Origin: Verrucomicrobiales bacterium
GTDB lineage: Bacteria; Verrucomicrobiota; Verrucomicrobiia; Verrucomicrobiales; DEV007
Reading direction: 5' to 3'
Length of the DNA stretch: 64,000 nt
Assembly: GCA_029213065.1 (NCBI GenBank)
Contig: JARGPH010000001.1
Coordinates: forward strand, 370,077-434,076
Of the stretch, positions 44,805-52,986 are shown piece by piece. The number at the start of each line of letters is the position of its first letter. Within the stretch, counting starts at the first letter, position 1. Under the pieces are notes generated by a model. The model was not told where the DNA came from. It saw nothing but the letters and a program-made list of their open reading frames with translations, and ran no database searches. A program made the position numbers and the translations under genes.

Positions 44805-45098
44805 TCAGCCACGCGAAACCGAGATCACCTTCCCCGCCTTCACCGTGAAATTGACCCGATCTGGACGAAAATCGCGCGTTGCAGGGAGAGGCTGCCCGTC
44901 ACGCTCGACGACGCGATGTTTCAAATCGCGTTTTTCAGCGAGGCTCCCCGCTTCTTTTTCAGAAAGCCCCTCAAAGTCAAAATCGGTCCCATCGGTCTCA
45001 TGAACCGGCTCGACCTCGTCCGCCATCGGCTTCTCCGATGACTCTTTGCATCCGGAAAAAGCGAAAACAGCGAGCAGGCACGGGATGAGAAATTTCAT
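44805..45098 (-). CDS. Lipoprotein with peptidase-inhibitor-I78-like domain (copy 1)
   Basis: A 97-residue protein from the ATG at 45098 (MKFLIPCLLAVFAFSGCKE), with a lipobox FSGC giving a lipoprotein. The C-terminal part ends in DFRPDRVNFTVKAGKVISVS, the Arg-Pro-Asp-Arg strand pattern of the I78 inhibitor family, related to potato inhibitor I. Likely anchored in the periplasm or outer membrane. A second copy follows the same plan at 45164-45457 on the same strand. Confidence 0.75.
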   Translation of the reverse strand: MKFLIPCLLAVFAFSGCKESSEKPMADEVEPVHETDGTDFDFEGLSEKEAGSLAEKRDLKHRVVERDGQPLPATRDFRPDRVNFTVKAGKVISVSRG

Positions 45099-45163
45099 GC
45101 AAAAATCTTCCATCAAGTTTGATCGAGCGCCAACGAAATCCGAGTTCGCCGAAGCCCAACCTC

Positions 45164-45457
45164 CTATCCCCGCGTCACCTTCGTGATCCGATTGTTCACG
45201 ACCGAGAAACTGAGTCGATCCGGCCGGTAATCCGTCGTCGCCGGAAAGTGCTCACCATCCCTCGCCACGATGCGATGAGAGAGACCGCGCTTTTTGGCAA
45301 GCGCTTCCCCTGCCTCAACTGTGAGCCCCACAAAATCAGAATCTTTCCCCTCCAACGACGGCGCAGGCGGAACCTCAACCGGCCCGTCTTTCGGAGCCTT
45401 TTCCTGACAGCCGGAAAGTGAACAAACGACGAAAAGGCAAACGAGAAAGCGTTTCAT
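45164..45457 (-). CDS. Lipoprotein with peptidase-inhibitor-I78-like domain (copy 2)
   Basis: A 97-residue protein from the ATG at 45457 (MKRFLVCLFVVCSLSGCQE), lipobox LSGC. It ends DYRPDRLSFSVVNNRITKV, clearly a paralogue of the downstream copy in the same order: signal, acidic linker, helix with EALAKKRGLSHRIVARDG, then the Arg-Pro-Asp-Arg strand. Tandem duplication is apparent, with a 65-base gap. The peptidase target is unknown. The DNA just upstream contains three small hairpins. Confidence 0.75.
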   Translation of the reverse strand: MKRFLVCLFVVCSLSGCQEKAPKDGPVEVPPAPSLEGKDSDFVGLTVEAGEALAKKRGLSHRIVARDGEHFPATTDYRPDRLSFSVVNNRITKVTRG

Positions 45458-45497
45458 GCCATAGCCTCGCATACCCCAGGGGAAACCATCAAACCAT

Positions 45498-45599
45498 TTC
45501 CTGTCTATTCAGGAATATGATCCCCATCTCATGCAGTCGATTGCCCGGGGAATCGGAACGAGTTTCGTTCCACTACGTAGAGGAAGGAGAATTCCTTCC
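45498..45599. other. Cluster of three small hairpins upstream of lipoprotein genes
   Basis: Within 102 bases are TTCCTG/CAGGAA (45498-45515, six-base stem, six-base loop), GGAACGA/TCGTTCC (45555-45571, seven-base stem, three-base loop) and GGAAGGA/TCCTTCC (45582-45599, seven-base stem, four-base loop). The interval 45458-45680 has no credible ORF. It could be a 5' leader of the lipoprotein genes or a small RNA. Confidence 0.4.
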
Positions 45600-45680
45600 A
45601 TTCAGATCCCCGTGGCTTTCTAACAAGCCTTTCCTGAGCGGCCGTGCCTTGACCAACACAACCACGCGAACTCCGGAAAC

Positions 45681-45709
45681 AAAAAGAGGGCAGAAAACTG
45701 CCCTCTTTT
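45681..45709 (-). terminator. Intrinsic terminator downstream of aconitase
   Basis: A perfect 12-base stem, AAAAGAGGGCAG (45682-45693) with CTGCCCTCTTTT (45698-45709), around an AAAA loop. On the minus strand the stem is followed by T residues. It lies 31 bases after the acnA stop and could act in both directions. Confidence 0.9.
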
Positions 45710-45739
45710 CACCAAATACTTAGGTAGCGGAAGAACCGC

Positions 45740-48523
45740 TTATGAAGCAATAATCTGATTCAACACGTATGGAAGAATTCCGCCCGCATTGTAGTAATCA
45801 ACCTCAGCCGGGGTATCGAGACGCACCTTGAGAGGCACCTCCAGAGTTGTTCCGTCAGCCTTGTGAGCAATCATCGTCGCGGTTTGCATCGGCTTGAGCT
45901 CTCCGGCGATTCCAACGATGTCGAAGGTCGCATCAACGAGTCCCTTCACTTTGTCGTAATCGGCGGCATCAACGAAGTTCAATGGAAGGACACCCATTCC
46001 GATGAGGTTGGAGCGGTGAATTCGCTCGAACGACTTCGTGACCACAGCTGAAACACCGAGGAGACGGGTTCCTTTGGCAGCCCAGTCACGAGAACTTCCC
46101 ATTCCGTAGTCATCGCCGCCAATGACGACGAGAGGCGTGCCCTCTTCCTGATACGCCATCGACGCATTGTAGATGAAAGTCGGCTTCGCATCACCGAACG
46201 CTTCGATCGCGGTGTCAGGAGCAGGCACTTCAGAAGCCCCGAAGAACTGGGTGTAACCACCTTCGATTCCGGGACACATCTGGTTTTTAATCCGCACGTT
46301 CGCGAAGGTTCCGCGAGTCATGACGCGGTCATTACCACGACGAGCGCCGTAGGAGTTGAACGAGGCTTTCTCGACACCGTTCTCAAGCAGGTATTGACCG
46401 GCAGGTGAAGTGTCTTTGATCGCTCCGGCAGGAGAAATGTGGTCAGTCGTGACCGAATCACCGAAAATTCCGAGCGGACGGGCACCGACAACATCCTGAC
46501 TTCCGCCCTCTTTCGTGTCGAAGAACGGAGGTGACTGAACGTAGGTCGAAGCAGCGTCCCAGGTGTAGGTCGCACCGGTCGAACCGTTGATTTCAGCCCA
46601 CTTCGGATTCGCGTCATCGACGTTACCGTAAAGCTTGCTGTAAACCTCTGGCTTCAGCGCGGCGGCAAGCTGCTCGCTCACTTCGGCCTGAGTTGGCCAG
46701 ATGTCAGCGAGGAAAACTGGCTCACCATTCGAATCGGTTCCGAGCGGCTCTGTCGTCAGATCGATATCGACACGGCCGGCGAGCGCATAAGCGACCACAA
46801 GCGGCGGTGACATGAGGAAGTTTGATTTGATGTTGCCGTGGATACGGGCTTCAAAGTTACGGTTTCCGGAAAGAACTGAAGCGGTCACGAGGTTGCCCTC
46901 GGTGATAGCACCTTCGATCGCGGGGTGAAGCGGACCGGAGTTACCGATACAAGTGGTGCAACCGTATCCGACGGTTTGGAATCCGAGATGATCGAGTTCC
47001 TTCTGCAGGTCAGTCGCTTCGAGATAGTCAGTGACGACTCGTGAACCGGGTCCGAGTGAGGTTTTGATAACAGGGTTCACGGTAAGCCCCTTTTCGTTCG
47101 CCTTCTTGGCAACGAGACCGGCCGCGAGCATCACGCTCGGGTTGGAAGTGTTCGTGCAGCTCGTAATCGCCGCGATGACAATCGATCCATGACGAAGCGC
47201 TGTGTCCGTGTCCACCGCAGTGATCGTTTCCCCTTCGATGAGAGGATTGTCGAACTCACCTGCAGGCGAATTGAGGTGCAGCCCGATGCTGACATCACGC
47301 TGATCTGCGCTGAGACCAAATCCACCGTCACCCGGCGCAGCCGTGAAAAGCTCATTGAACTTGTTACCCAGAGCAGGAACATCGATACGATCCTGAGGAC
47401 GCTTCGGTCCGGAGACACAGGGAACAATCGTGCTGAGATCCAACTCAAGCTGATCGGTGTAAACGCAATCCCCTTTCTCAGGAATTCCGAAAAGCCCCTG
47501 CGCCTTGTAGTAATTTTCAACCGTCGTGCAGAGCTCCTCGGAACGCCCTGTCCCGCGGAGGTAGTTGATGGTCTCTTCATCGACAGGGAAGAATCCCATC
47601 GTCGCGCCATACTCAGGAGCCATGTTCGCAATTGTGGCACGGTCAGGCAGCGAAAGCGCCTTGGCACCGGGGCCGAAGAACTCAACGAACTTACCGACAA
47701 CCCCATGAGCACGAAGCATCTCGGTGACACGGAGAGTCAAATCTGTTGCCGTAACCCCTTCAGCCAGATCACCGTGAAGATAAACACCTACGACCTCAGG
47801 AACGAGGAAAGTGACCGGCTGGCCGAGCATCCCCGCTTCCGCTTCGATACCGCCAACACCCCAGCCAACAACACCAACACCGTTGATCATCGTGGTATGA
47901 GAATCCGTTCCCACAAGCGTGTCAGGGTAATATGTCCCGTCTTTCGAAAGAACACCCTTCGCGAGATACTCAAGGTTCACCTGGTGAACGATCCCTATAC
48001 CCGGAGGCACCACTGAAAATGTTTCGAAAGCCTGCTGGCCCCATTTAAGAAATTCATAACGCTCACGGTTACGGATGAATTCAATCGCCATGTTGCGATC
48101 GAGAGCGGCCTGAGAACCGGCAAAATCTACCTGAACCGAGTGATCAACGACGAGGTCAACCGGCACGAGCGGCTCGACTTTCGCGGCGTCAGCACCACGA
48201 GCCACCGCCGCGTCACGCATCGCTGCGACATCGACGAGAAGAGGGACACCGGTGAAATCCTGCAAAACGATACGGGCGACCGTGAACGGGATTTCGTATT
48301 CGCCCGGATTGGCAGCATTGTAGTTCGCGAGATTCTTGACATCCGCCTCAGTCACCTTGCGACCGTCGCAGTTTCGAAGCACTGACTCGAGGACAATTCG
48401 GATACTTACAGGAAGCTTCTCGAGATTCGGAGCGACACCTGACTCAGCGAGTGCAGGAAGTGAATGGTATTTTCCCTCGGCGCCGCTGCCGGTGGTGAAT
48501 GAACGAACAACATCAAAACTCAT
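45740..48523 (-). CDS. acnA: Aconitate hydratase A
   Basis: About 927 residues from the ATG at 48523 (MSFDVVRSF...). An extra twelve codons upstream are in frame but not needed. The iron-sulfur cysteine motif regions are [16 protein letters not shown] and [14 protein letters not shown]. The C-terminal swivel domain carries [16 protein letters not shown]. The family length is about 890-900, so it is slightly long. It converts citrate to isocitrate in the TCA cycle. It is a single gene with its own terminator. Confidence 0.97.
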   Translation of the reverse strand: MSFDVVRSFTTGSGAEGKYHSLPALAESGVAPNLEKLPVSIRIVLESVLRNCDGRKVTEADVKNLANYNAANPGEYEIPFTVARIVLQDFTGVPLLVDVAAMRDAAVARGADAAKVEPLVPVDLVVDHSVQVDFAGSQAALDRNMAIEFIRNRERYEFLKWGQQAFETFSVVPPGIGIVHQVNLEYLAKGVLSKDGTYYPDTLVGTDSHTTMINGVGVVGWGVGGIEAEAGMLGQPVTFLVPEVVGVYLHGDLAEGVTATDLTLRVTEMLRAHGVVGKFVEFFGPGAKALSLPDRATIANMAPEYGATMGFFPVDEETINYLRGTGRSEELCTTVENYYKAQGLFGIPEKGDCVYTDQLELDLSTIVPCVSGPKRPQDRIDVPALGNKFNELFTAAPGDGGFGLSADQRDVSIGLHLNSPAGEFDNPLIEGETITAVDTDTALRHGSIVIAAITSCTNTSNPSVMLAAGLVAKKANEKGLTVNPVIKTSLGPGSRVVTDYLEATDLQKELDHLGFQTVGYGCTTCIGNSGPLHPAIEGAITEGNLVTASVLSGNRNFEARIHGNIKSNFLMSPPLVVAYALAGRVDIDLTTEPLGTDSNGEPVFLADIWPTQAEVSEQLAAALKPEVYSKLYGNVDDANPKWAEINGSTGATYTWDAASTYVQSPPFFDTKEGGSQDVVGARPLGIFGDSVTTDHISPAGAIKDTSPAGQYLLENGVEKASFNSYGARRGNDRVMTRGTFANVRIKNQMCPGIEGGYTQFFGASEVPAPDTAIEAFGDAKPTFIYNASMAYQEEGTPLVVIGGDDYGMGSSRDWAAKGTRLLGVSAVVTKSFERIHRSNLIGMGVLPLNFVDAADYDKVKGLVDATFDIVGIAGELKPMQTATMIAHKADGTTLEVPLKVRLDTPAEVDYYNAGGILPYVLNQIIAS

Positions 48524-48578
48524 ACTTATTTGGTCAGGTATCTTGGATTTAACCGGCACAAGTCCTGTCAGGAGAATG

Positions 48579-48666
48579 ACTTAACAGGGTCAAGTCGATG
48601 ACCTGACAGGGTTGGGCGCAGGACTCAACAGGGTCTGGTCACCGACCTAACCCTGTTTACTCAACG
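48579..48666 (+). repeat. 22-bp periodic repeat, four units
   Basis: Four directly adjacent 22-base units at 48579, 48601, 48623 and 48645. The core is ACAGGGT in the first three and ACCCTGT in the fourth. Each begins with AC followed by CT/TT/TC. They lie in the intergenic space between acnA and the Uma2 gene and match the pair at 12870-12913. Unit variation suggests old copies or selection on the core. Confidence 0.75.
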
Positions 48667-48749
48667 AAAAACAGGGCTTTCAGCCGGAATTCTGAGGCAC
48701 TTTTACGGTACGATCCCACCGGATTCAAGAGGTGGTTTTCAGAGAAGTT

Positions 48750-49286
48750 TCACGCGAAGAGCGCTGCCTGATCGAGTTTGAGAACACATCCCTCGTGAAG
48801 CTCAAAAGAATCACTGGGATTGAGCTCGCGGTAAGTCCCCTCCCCATCCAACTCCAGGATCAAAATCGATTCATCGGTTGGATCAACTACCAAGTAGATT
48901 GGTACTCCCTCAACCGCGTAAAGCTCACGTTTTGCCGTCAGGTCTTTGTTTCTCGTGGAAGAAGACAAAATTTCGACAACCATCTCAGGTCTCTTTTCAA
49001 CCCACTCGCTATCAGTCTCCTCACTGAGAACAAGCAGATCTGGTCTGACAACAGTGTGCGCGCTAACTCTCCAATCAATCTCGTAAAGAACTCGACAATC
49101 CGCAGGACAGGAATCCCCTTTCAACAACCCGTGAATTTGCACGTGCAGATTACTGGCTACTCGCTGATGGGGAATACCGGGAGAAGGAGACATCGCAATC
49201 GCCCGTCCATCCCACAACTCCCAATCTCCAGCCCATAACTCGTAATCGGCCACTGTATATTGGGGAAGATAGGAAACGCTCGCCAT
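48750..49286 (-). CDS. Uma2 family (DUF820) PD-(D/E)XK nuclease-fold protein
   Basis: A 178-residue protein. The Uma2 pattern is complete: YELWAGDWELWDGRAIAMSPSP, then VRPDLLVLSE with the active-site Asp, VVEILSSSTRNKDLTAKREL with Glu and Lys, and GVPIYLVVDP. Written out in parts, the catalytic D-E-K arrangement is intact. Its biological role is unknown, though the fold is that of endonucleases and it is common in cyanobacteria and PVC bacteria. It is separated from the peroxiredoxin gene by a terminator. Confidence 0.88.
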   Translation of the reverse strand: MASVSYLPQYTVADYELWAGDWELWDGRAIAMSPSPGIPHQRVASNLHVQIHGLLKGDSCPADCRVLYEIDWRVSAHTVVRPDLLVLSEETDSEWVEKRPEMVVEILSSSTRNKDLTAKRELYAVEGVPIYLVVDPTDESILILELDGEGTYRELNPSDSFELHEGCVLKLDQAALFA

Positions 49287-49336
49287 ACCCTAGAATAACA
49301 TATCTATCTGCAACCAGAAGCCGCGATAGACGCAAA

Positions 49337-49364
49337 AAAAGGCCCGGATTTCTCCGGGCCTTTT
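49337..49364 (-). terminator. Intrinsic terminator downstream of peroxiredoxin
   Basis: GGCCCGGA (49341-49348) pairs with TCCGGGCC (49353-49360) around a TTTC loop, flanked by AAAA and TTTT that extend the stem. On the minus strand a run of seven T residues follows. It lies 25 bases after the peroxiredoxin stop. Confidence 0.9.
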
Positions 49365-49389
49365 CACAAAATAATTACCGAAGCAACTA

Positions 49390-49884
49390 TCAGCCAAGCT
49401 CTTTGAGCTTCGCTTTGATCGCGTCGAAATCAGGAAGATCGCCGGGGCTGTCGCTGCTCTCGGCATACTGAACAACACCATCTTTATCGATGATGAAAGC
49501 GGAGCGCTTGGGAACACCGCCCATGTTCAGGTTCTTTGCAGGAAGGAAGCTCTTGTAAGCAACGTCATACGCAACTGCCACTTCGTGCTCGTAATCGCTG
49601 AGAAGGGTAAGCTCGATGCCCTCTTTCTCTTTCCAGTTCTGCTGAGCGAAAGGGTTATCACCGCTGATGCCGTAAACCTTTGCGTTGAGATCCGCATACT
49701 CGGAAAGCTCGCTCGTGACCGAACAGAATTCCGTGGTGCAAACGCCGGTGAATGCCATAGGAACGAAGAGAAGAAGAATATTTCCCTCGCCGAGCTGGTC
49801 GGCCAATTTTACAACCTCGGGGCCGTCTGCGCCGAGAGTCGTGAGTTCAAAATCAGGTGCCTGAGTGCCGATTGGGATTGCCAT
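49390..49884 (-). CDS. Peroxiredoxin (AhpC/Prx family, AhpE-like)
   Basis: A 164-residue thioredoxin-fold peroxidase. The peroxidatic site is LFVPMAFTGVCTTEFC, with the first Cys (about 49) as the active residue in the PxxxT-S-C type context and a second Cys four residues later. The N-terminal IPIGTQAPDFELTTLG matches the one-Cys/atypical AhpE group. It reduces peroxides using thiol donors. It is transcribed alone with its own terminator. Confidence 0.93.
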   Translation of the reverse strand: MAIPIGTQAPDFELTTLGADGPEVVKLADQLGEGNILLLFVPMAFTGVCTTEFCSVTSELSEYADLNAKVYGISGDNPFAQQNWKEKEGIELTLLSDYEHEVAVAYDVAYKSFLPAKNLNMGGVPKRSAFIIDKDGVVQYAESSDSPGDLPDFDAIKAKLKELG

Positions 49885-50202
49885 AGTTTTCTTTGGAATA
49901 AATGAAGTATTAAAAGCCGAATGTCAGCCTGCCCCATGATAAAGGCGGGAGAGAATGGGTCAAGGGCGATCGGGCGTTGTTCGCGGGTAACGGAGCGAAA
50001 CTCGCACCCTCGTGCCGCCTGAACTTCGTAAATGAATGCCAACGGTATTCCGGATTCCAGCCCGGGGTTCTCGCAACCCCGGGATATCCGGAAACACGAA
50101 GAATGAACCCTGAAAGAGTTCCGTAAAGCCGCATCGCCGTCGCTAAAAGAAGGCGGAACAAAACCGTTCGATCGAACTCCCTTCCACTTCCAGCAAACAG
50201 CT
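49885..50202. other. 318-base gap without a gene, with a long palindrome
   Basis: No credible ORF was found between the peroxiredoxin start and the formylglycine-generating enzyme stop. It contains the long hairpin described at 50048-50093 and probably the peroxiredoxin promoter. Confidence 0.6.
50048..50093. repeat. REP-like long hairpin
   Basis: The outer arms TTCCGGAT (50048-50055) and ATCCGGAA (50086-50093) and the inner arms CCCGGGGTT (50061-50069) and AACCCCGGG (50075-50083) form a two-part stem with loop CTCGC. There is no T-run. The shape fits a repetitive extragenic palindrome, but only one copy was seen. Confidence 0.55.
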
Positions 50203-51162
50203 TCAATTCCCCATCGCACACCGGAACCCGGTATGACAGGTCGACGAATCAGGCGTGTTCTGAGACCGCGCGGAGTTCCGGTAGCGATTGCAATACGAGA
50301 GGTGACACAAAAATGAGCCACCTTTGATGACGCGTCCGGTCCCACTCTCCGGGCCGGTGGGATTTTTCATCTCCGCAGTTCGGTGCCACGAAGGACTGAA
50401 CCAATCGGCGGTCCATTCCCAGACATTACCCACACACTGATAGAGCCCGTGCCCGTTCGCGCGAAAGGCCTTCGCCGGTGCGGTGCTGGTGTAGCCGTCT
50501 TCGCCGGTGTCCTCGTGAGGAAATTTCCCCTGCCAGATATTGCAACGGTGTTTTCCGTCAGGGGTGAGCTCGTTCCCCCACGGGTAGATTTCCTGCTCCA
50601 GTCCACCTCGCGCCGCGAACTCCCATTCGGCCTCAGTCGGAAGTCGCTTGCCGGCCCACTGGGCAAAAGCGGCCGCATCGCTCCACGAAACGTGAACAAC
50701 GGGATGTGCCCCGAGCTTTTTGATATTCGTTCCCGGACCGCCGGGCTTTCGCCAGTCCGCCTTCTCGACCCGCGCCCACCACGGAGTTCCCTGGACCGTG
50801 ATCAGCTCGGCCTTTTTCCGATGCGCTTTCGGCAACTGATTCAAAAACACAAACGACCAACCGAATCGCTCCGCCTCGGTTTCATAGCCGGTGTCCTCAA
50901 CGAATTTAGCAAAGGCATCATTCGTGACGCAAGTCTGATCGATCCAGAACGAATCGAGGGTCACTTCGCGGACCGGTCCCTCGCCATCAGCAGCCCAGAT
51001 CTCGGCGCCATCAGCACCCATTTTGAAGGTGCCGCCCTCAAGCTGAACCATGTCGACTTTGGAGCCGGCATCCGGTGAACGCTTAGCTGGGATCGGGTCC
51101 TCCTGCGGCTCAGCAGGACCACGATCCGATTGCGGGGAACAGCATCGCCGGCCCTCCATCAC
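50203..51162 (-). CDS. Formylglycine-generating enzyme (SUMF1 family)
   Basis: A 319-residue FGE-sulfatase domain protein. The copper-binding active cysteine pair is Cys286 and Cys291 in SFLCHLSYCNRYR, with the following SARSQNTPDSS typical of true FGE and nearly as in the human enzyme. DIEVTNxxF-like DQTCVTNDAFAKFVEDTGY opens the domain, and RLPTEAEWEFAARGG is the family core. It converts the CxPSR cysteine of sulfatases to formylglycine. No clear signal peptide is seen. It overlaps the previous gene by four bases. Confidence 0.93.
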   Translation of the reverse strand: MMEGRRCCSPQSDRGPAEPQEDPIPAKRSPDAGSKVDMVQLEGGTFKMGADGAEIWAADGEGPVREVTLDSFWIDQTCVTNDAFAKFVEDTGYETEAERFGWSFVFLNQLPKAHRKKAELITVQGTPWWARVEKADWRKPGGPGTNIKKLGAHPVVHVSWSDAAAFAQWAGKRLPTEAEWEFAARGGLEQEIYPWGNELTPDGKHRCNIWQGKFPHEDTGEDGYTSTAPAKAFRANGHGLYQCVGNVWEWTADWFSPSWHRTAEMKNPTGPESGTGRVIKGGSFLCHLSYCNRYRNSARSQNTPDSSTCHTGFRCAMGN

Positions 51163-51833
51163 TCAGTCGCCTCGGCCACTTTCGTTTCGACCACGACGAG
51201 ATCCTTTTCCGTGTAGATCGCGGCGAGATGCGGAATATTGGCCTTAATCGCTTCGTTTTCCGGATCGATTTTGAAAAAGTCGATCACCGCGTAGTTCTTA
51301 ATGAACTCGAGAGGAACCTTTCCTTCAGCGGGGCGGATATCCCGAACCTTGAAGGCAAAGGTGCGCTTCCTGAGCTCCGGCTCGAGGAGGAATTTTGCGT
51401 TCAGGTAGCGGAATCCTTTCGCAATGATGCCTTTGCGAAGGGGCTGCGCCATGTGAGCGAGAATCCCGTCCGAATTGATCGACTCAACATACGTGTTTCC
51501 GCGAAAATCTTTCGCCACTTCCAGAGTTGCGATGAGAACATTCAAATCCTCCGCGGTGAAGGTAATGCGCTCCGAGCGGCCCGCTTGCACGGCCTCCTCG
51601 ACCTGCTTCAGTTTCGCCATCGATGCGGAAACGAGGTCATCTGTGGTTACAACGGTTTCCAGTTTGGCCGGTTCATCCTGAGTGAATCCATCAATTGCCT
51701 TGGTCTGGATATTTCCCACAACGAGGTAGAGCACGATAAGCCCACCGAAGACGATGACAATCGCAGCAAGAATAAGACACCCGGTCGTGGGCGAGCCCCG
51801 AAGCTCTGGAGATTCTGATTTTTCTTCAGCCAT
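51159..51833 (-). CDS. Single-pass membrane protein, unknown
   Basis: A 224-residue protein from the ATG at 51833 (MAEEKSESPE...). One membrane helix lies at about 19-41 (CLILAAIVIVFGGLIVLYLVV), followed by a periplasmic domain with a helix (TTDDLVSASMAKLKQVEEAV) and beta-rich C-terminus. I do not recognise the family. Its stop overlaps the start of the formylglycine-generating enzyme gene by four bases (ATGA), so the two are translated together and may act in the same process, perhaps at the membrane. Confidence 0.7.
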   Translation of the reverse strand: MAEEKSESPELRGSPTTGCLILAAIVIVFGGLIVLYLVVGNIQTKAIDGFTQDEPAKLETVVTTDDLVSASMAKLKQVEEAVQAGRSERITFTAEDLNVLIATLEVAKDFRGNTYVESINSDGILAHMAQPLRKGIIAKGFRYLNAKFLLEPELRKRTFAFKVRDIRPAEGKVPLEFIKNYAVIDFFKIDPENEAIKANIPHLAAIYTEKDLVVVETKVAEATE

Positions 51834-51933
51834 GGCGCAACTGTGCCGCCCCATCGGCGAAACGCAAAGTCAGATTTACAGAACCGTCTCGCGCCGTTGA
51901 CATTCCTCCGCTCCCCCGATAGAAAGCAGGCCT

Positions 51934-52926
51934 ATGAAACGACTCATCGGGATTTTCACCCTCCTCGTTCTCGTCTACTTCGCCACGTATCTGATGAGTG
52001 ATCTCATGACGGGGCGCCGGAGTTTTCTATCCCCGTTTAATCAGGAGAACCTCTTACGTCGCACCGCGCTTTTCGGAATCATCGGGATCGGCGTCGCCTT
52101 CGTCATCATCACCGGGGGAATCGATCTCTCGATTGGCTCCGTGGTCTGCCTCGTGGGCGTCGGTTTTCCGTGGCTGGCAGTGGAGCTGGGACAACCGGTC
52201 TGGCTGGCTCTCGTTGTCGCGATGACCGTCTCCCTCGCCATCGGCCTGCTCCACGGACTGCTGGTGACCAAAATGAAACTCCAACCCTTTGTCGTGACCC
52301 TTTGCGGATTGCTTCTCTACTGGGGAATCACGCGGGGATTCACCAATGACCAAACCGCCGGATTCCAGGGAGAGCTGAAAGGCCTTCGCTGGCTCGCGAC
52401 CGGTGAAATCCCGATCACAAGCGGATTTGGTATTCCAGTCCCCTGCCTCGTTCTTCTTCTCGTCGCCACTCTCGCTGCGATTTTTCTCAATCGCACCGTC
52501 TGGGGGCGCTACCTCCTCGCCCTCGGCAACAATGAAGAAGCGGCACGATTCAGCGGCATCAACACGAGTCGCATGACAATTCTCGCCTATGTTATCAGTT
52601 CATTTCTCGCCGGCCTCGGCGGACTTCTGTTTGTGTTAGATACGAACTCGGCTCAGCCGGTCGACTTCGGAAACTTCTACGAACTCTTCGCGATCGCCGC
52701 GGCTGTATTGGGAGGCTGCTCGCTTCGTGGCGGCTCGGGAACCATCATCGGGGTCATCATTGGAACGGCACTGATCCAGTTGTTGAGGAACATGATTACC
52801 CTCGTCGATGAGATCCCCCAGAACATTGAATTCGCGGTTATCGGTGCGGTCATTCTCATCGGCGCGATCGGAGACGAATTCGCCAAGCGGGTCATTGCTT
52901 CACGACGCAATCAATCGGGGGCCTGA
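51934..52926 (+). CDS. Sugar ABC transporter permease (RbsC/BPD_transp_2 family)
   Basis: A 330-residue membrane protein with about nine to ten helices and the family core FVIITGGIDLSIGSVVCLVG (about 47-66). Conserved later segments are NNEEAARFSGINTSRMTIL and VLGGCSLRGGSGTIIG near the ATPase-coupling loop. It belongs to the ribose/xylose/rhamnose importer permeases. Neither the ATPase nor the binding protein gene is next to it, so partners must be elsewhere or the gene is an orphan. It is divergent from the membrane protein gene at 51833. Confidence 0.9.
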   Translation: MKRLIGIFTLLVLVYFATYLMSDLMTGRRSFLSPFNQENLLRRTALFGIIGIGVAFVIITGGIDLSIGSVVCLVGVGFPWLAVELGQPVWLALVVAMTVSLAIGLLHGLLVTKMKLQPFVVTLCGLLLYWGITRGFTNDQTAGFQGELKGLRWLATGEIPITSGFGIPVPCLVLLLVATLAAIFLNRTVWGRYLLALGNNEEAARFSGINTSRMTILAYVISSFLAGLGGLLFVLDTNSAQPVDFGNFYELFAIAAAVLGGCSLRGGSGTIIGVIIGTALIQLLRNMITLVDEIPQNIEFAVIGAVILIGAIGDEFAKRVIASRRNQSGA

Positions 52927-52986
52927 TATTTTTTTTGCAACTCATCGCGTCTTCCGTGGTTTCACCTATTGAAATCAATCGACACG

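Noticed and set aside
48557..48666. CRISPR array
   Set aside because: The period is 22 bases in total with no distinct long repeat and unique spacer, and no cas gene is present in the window.
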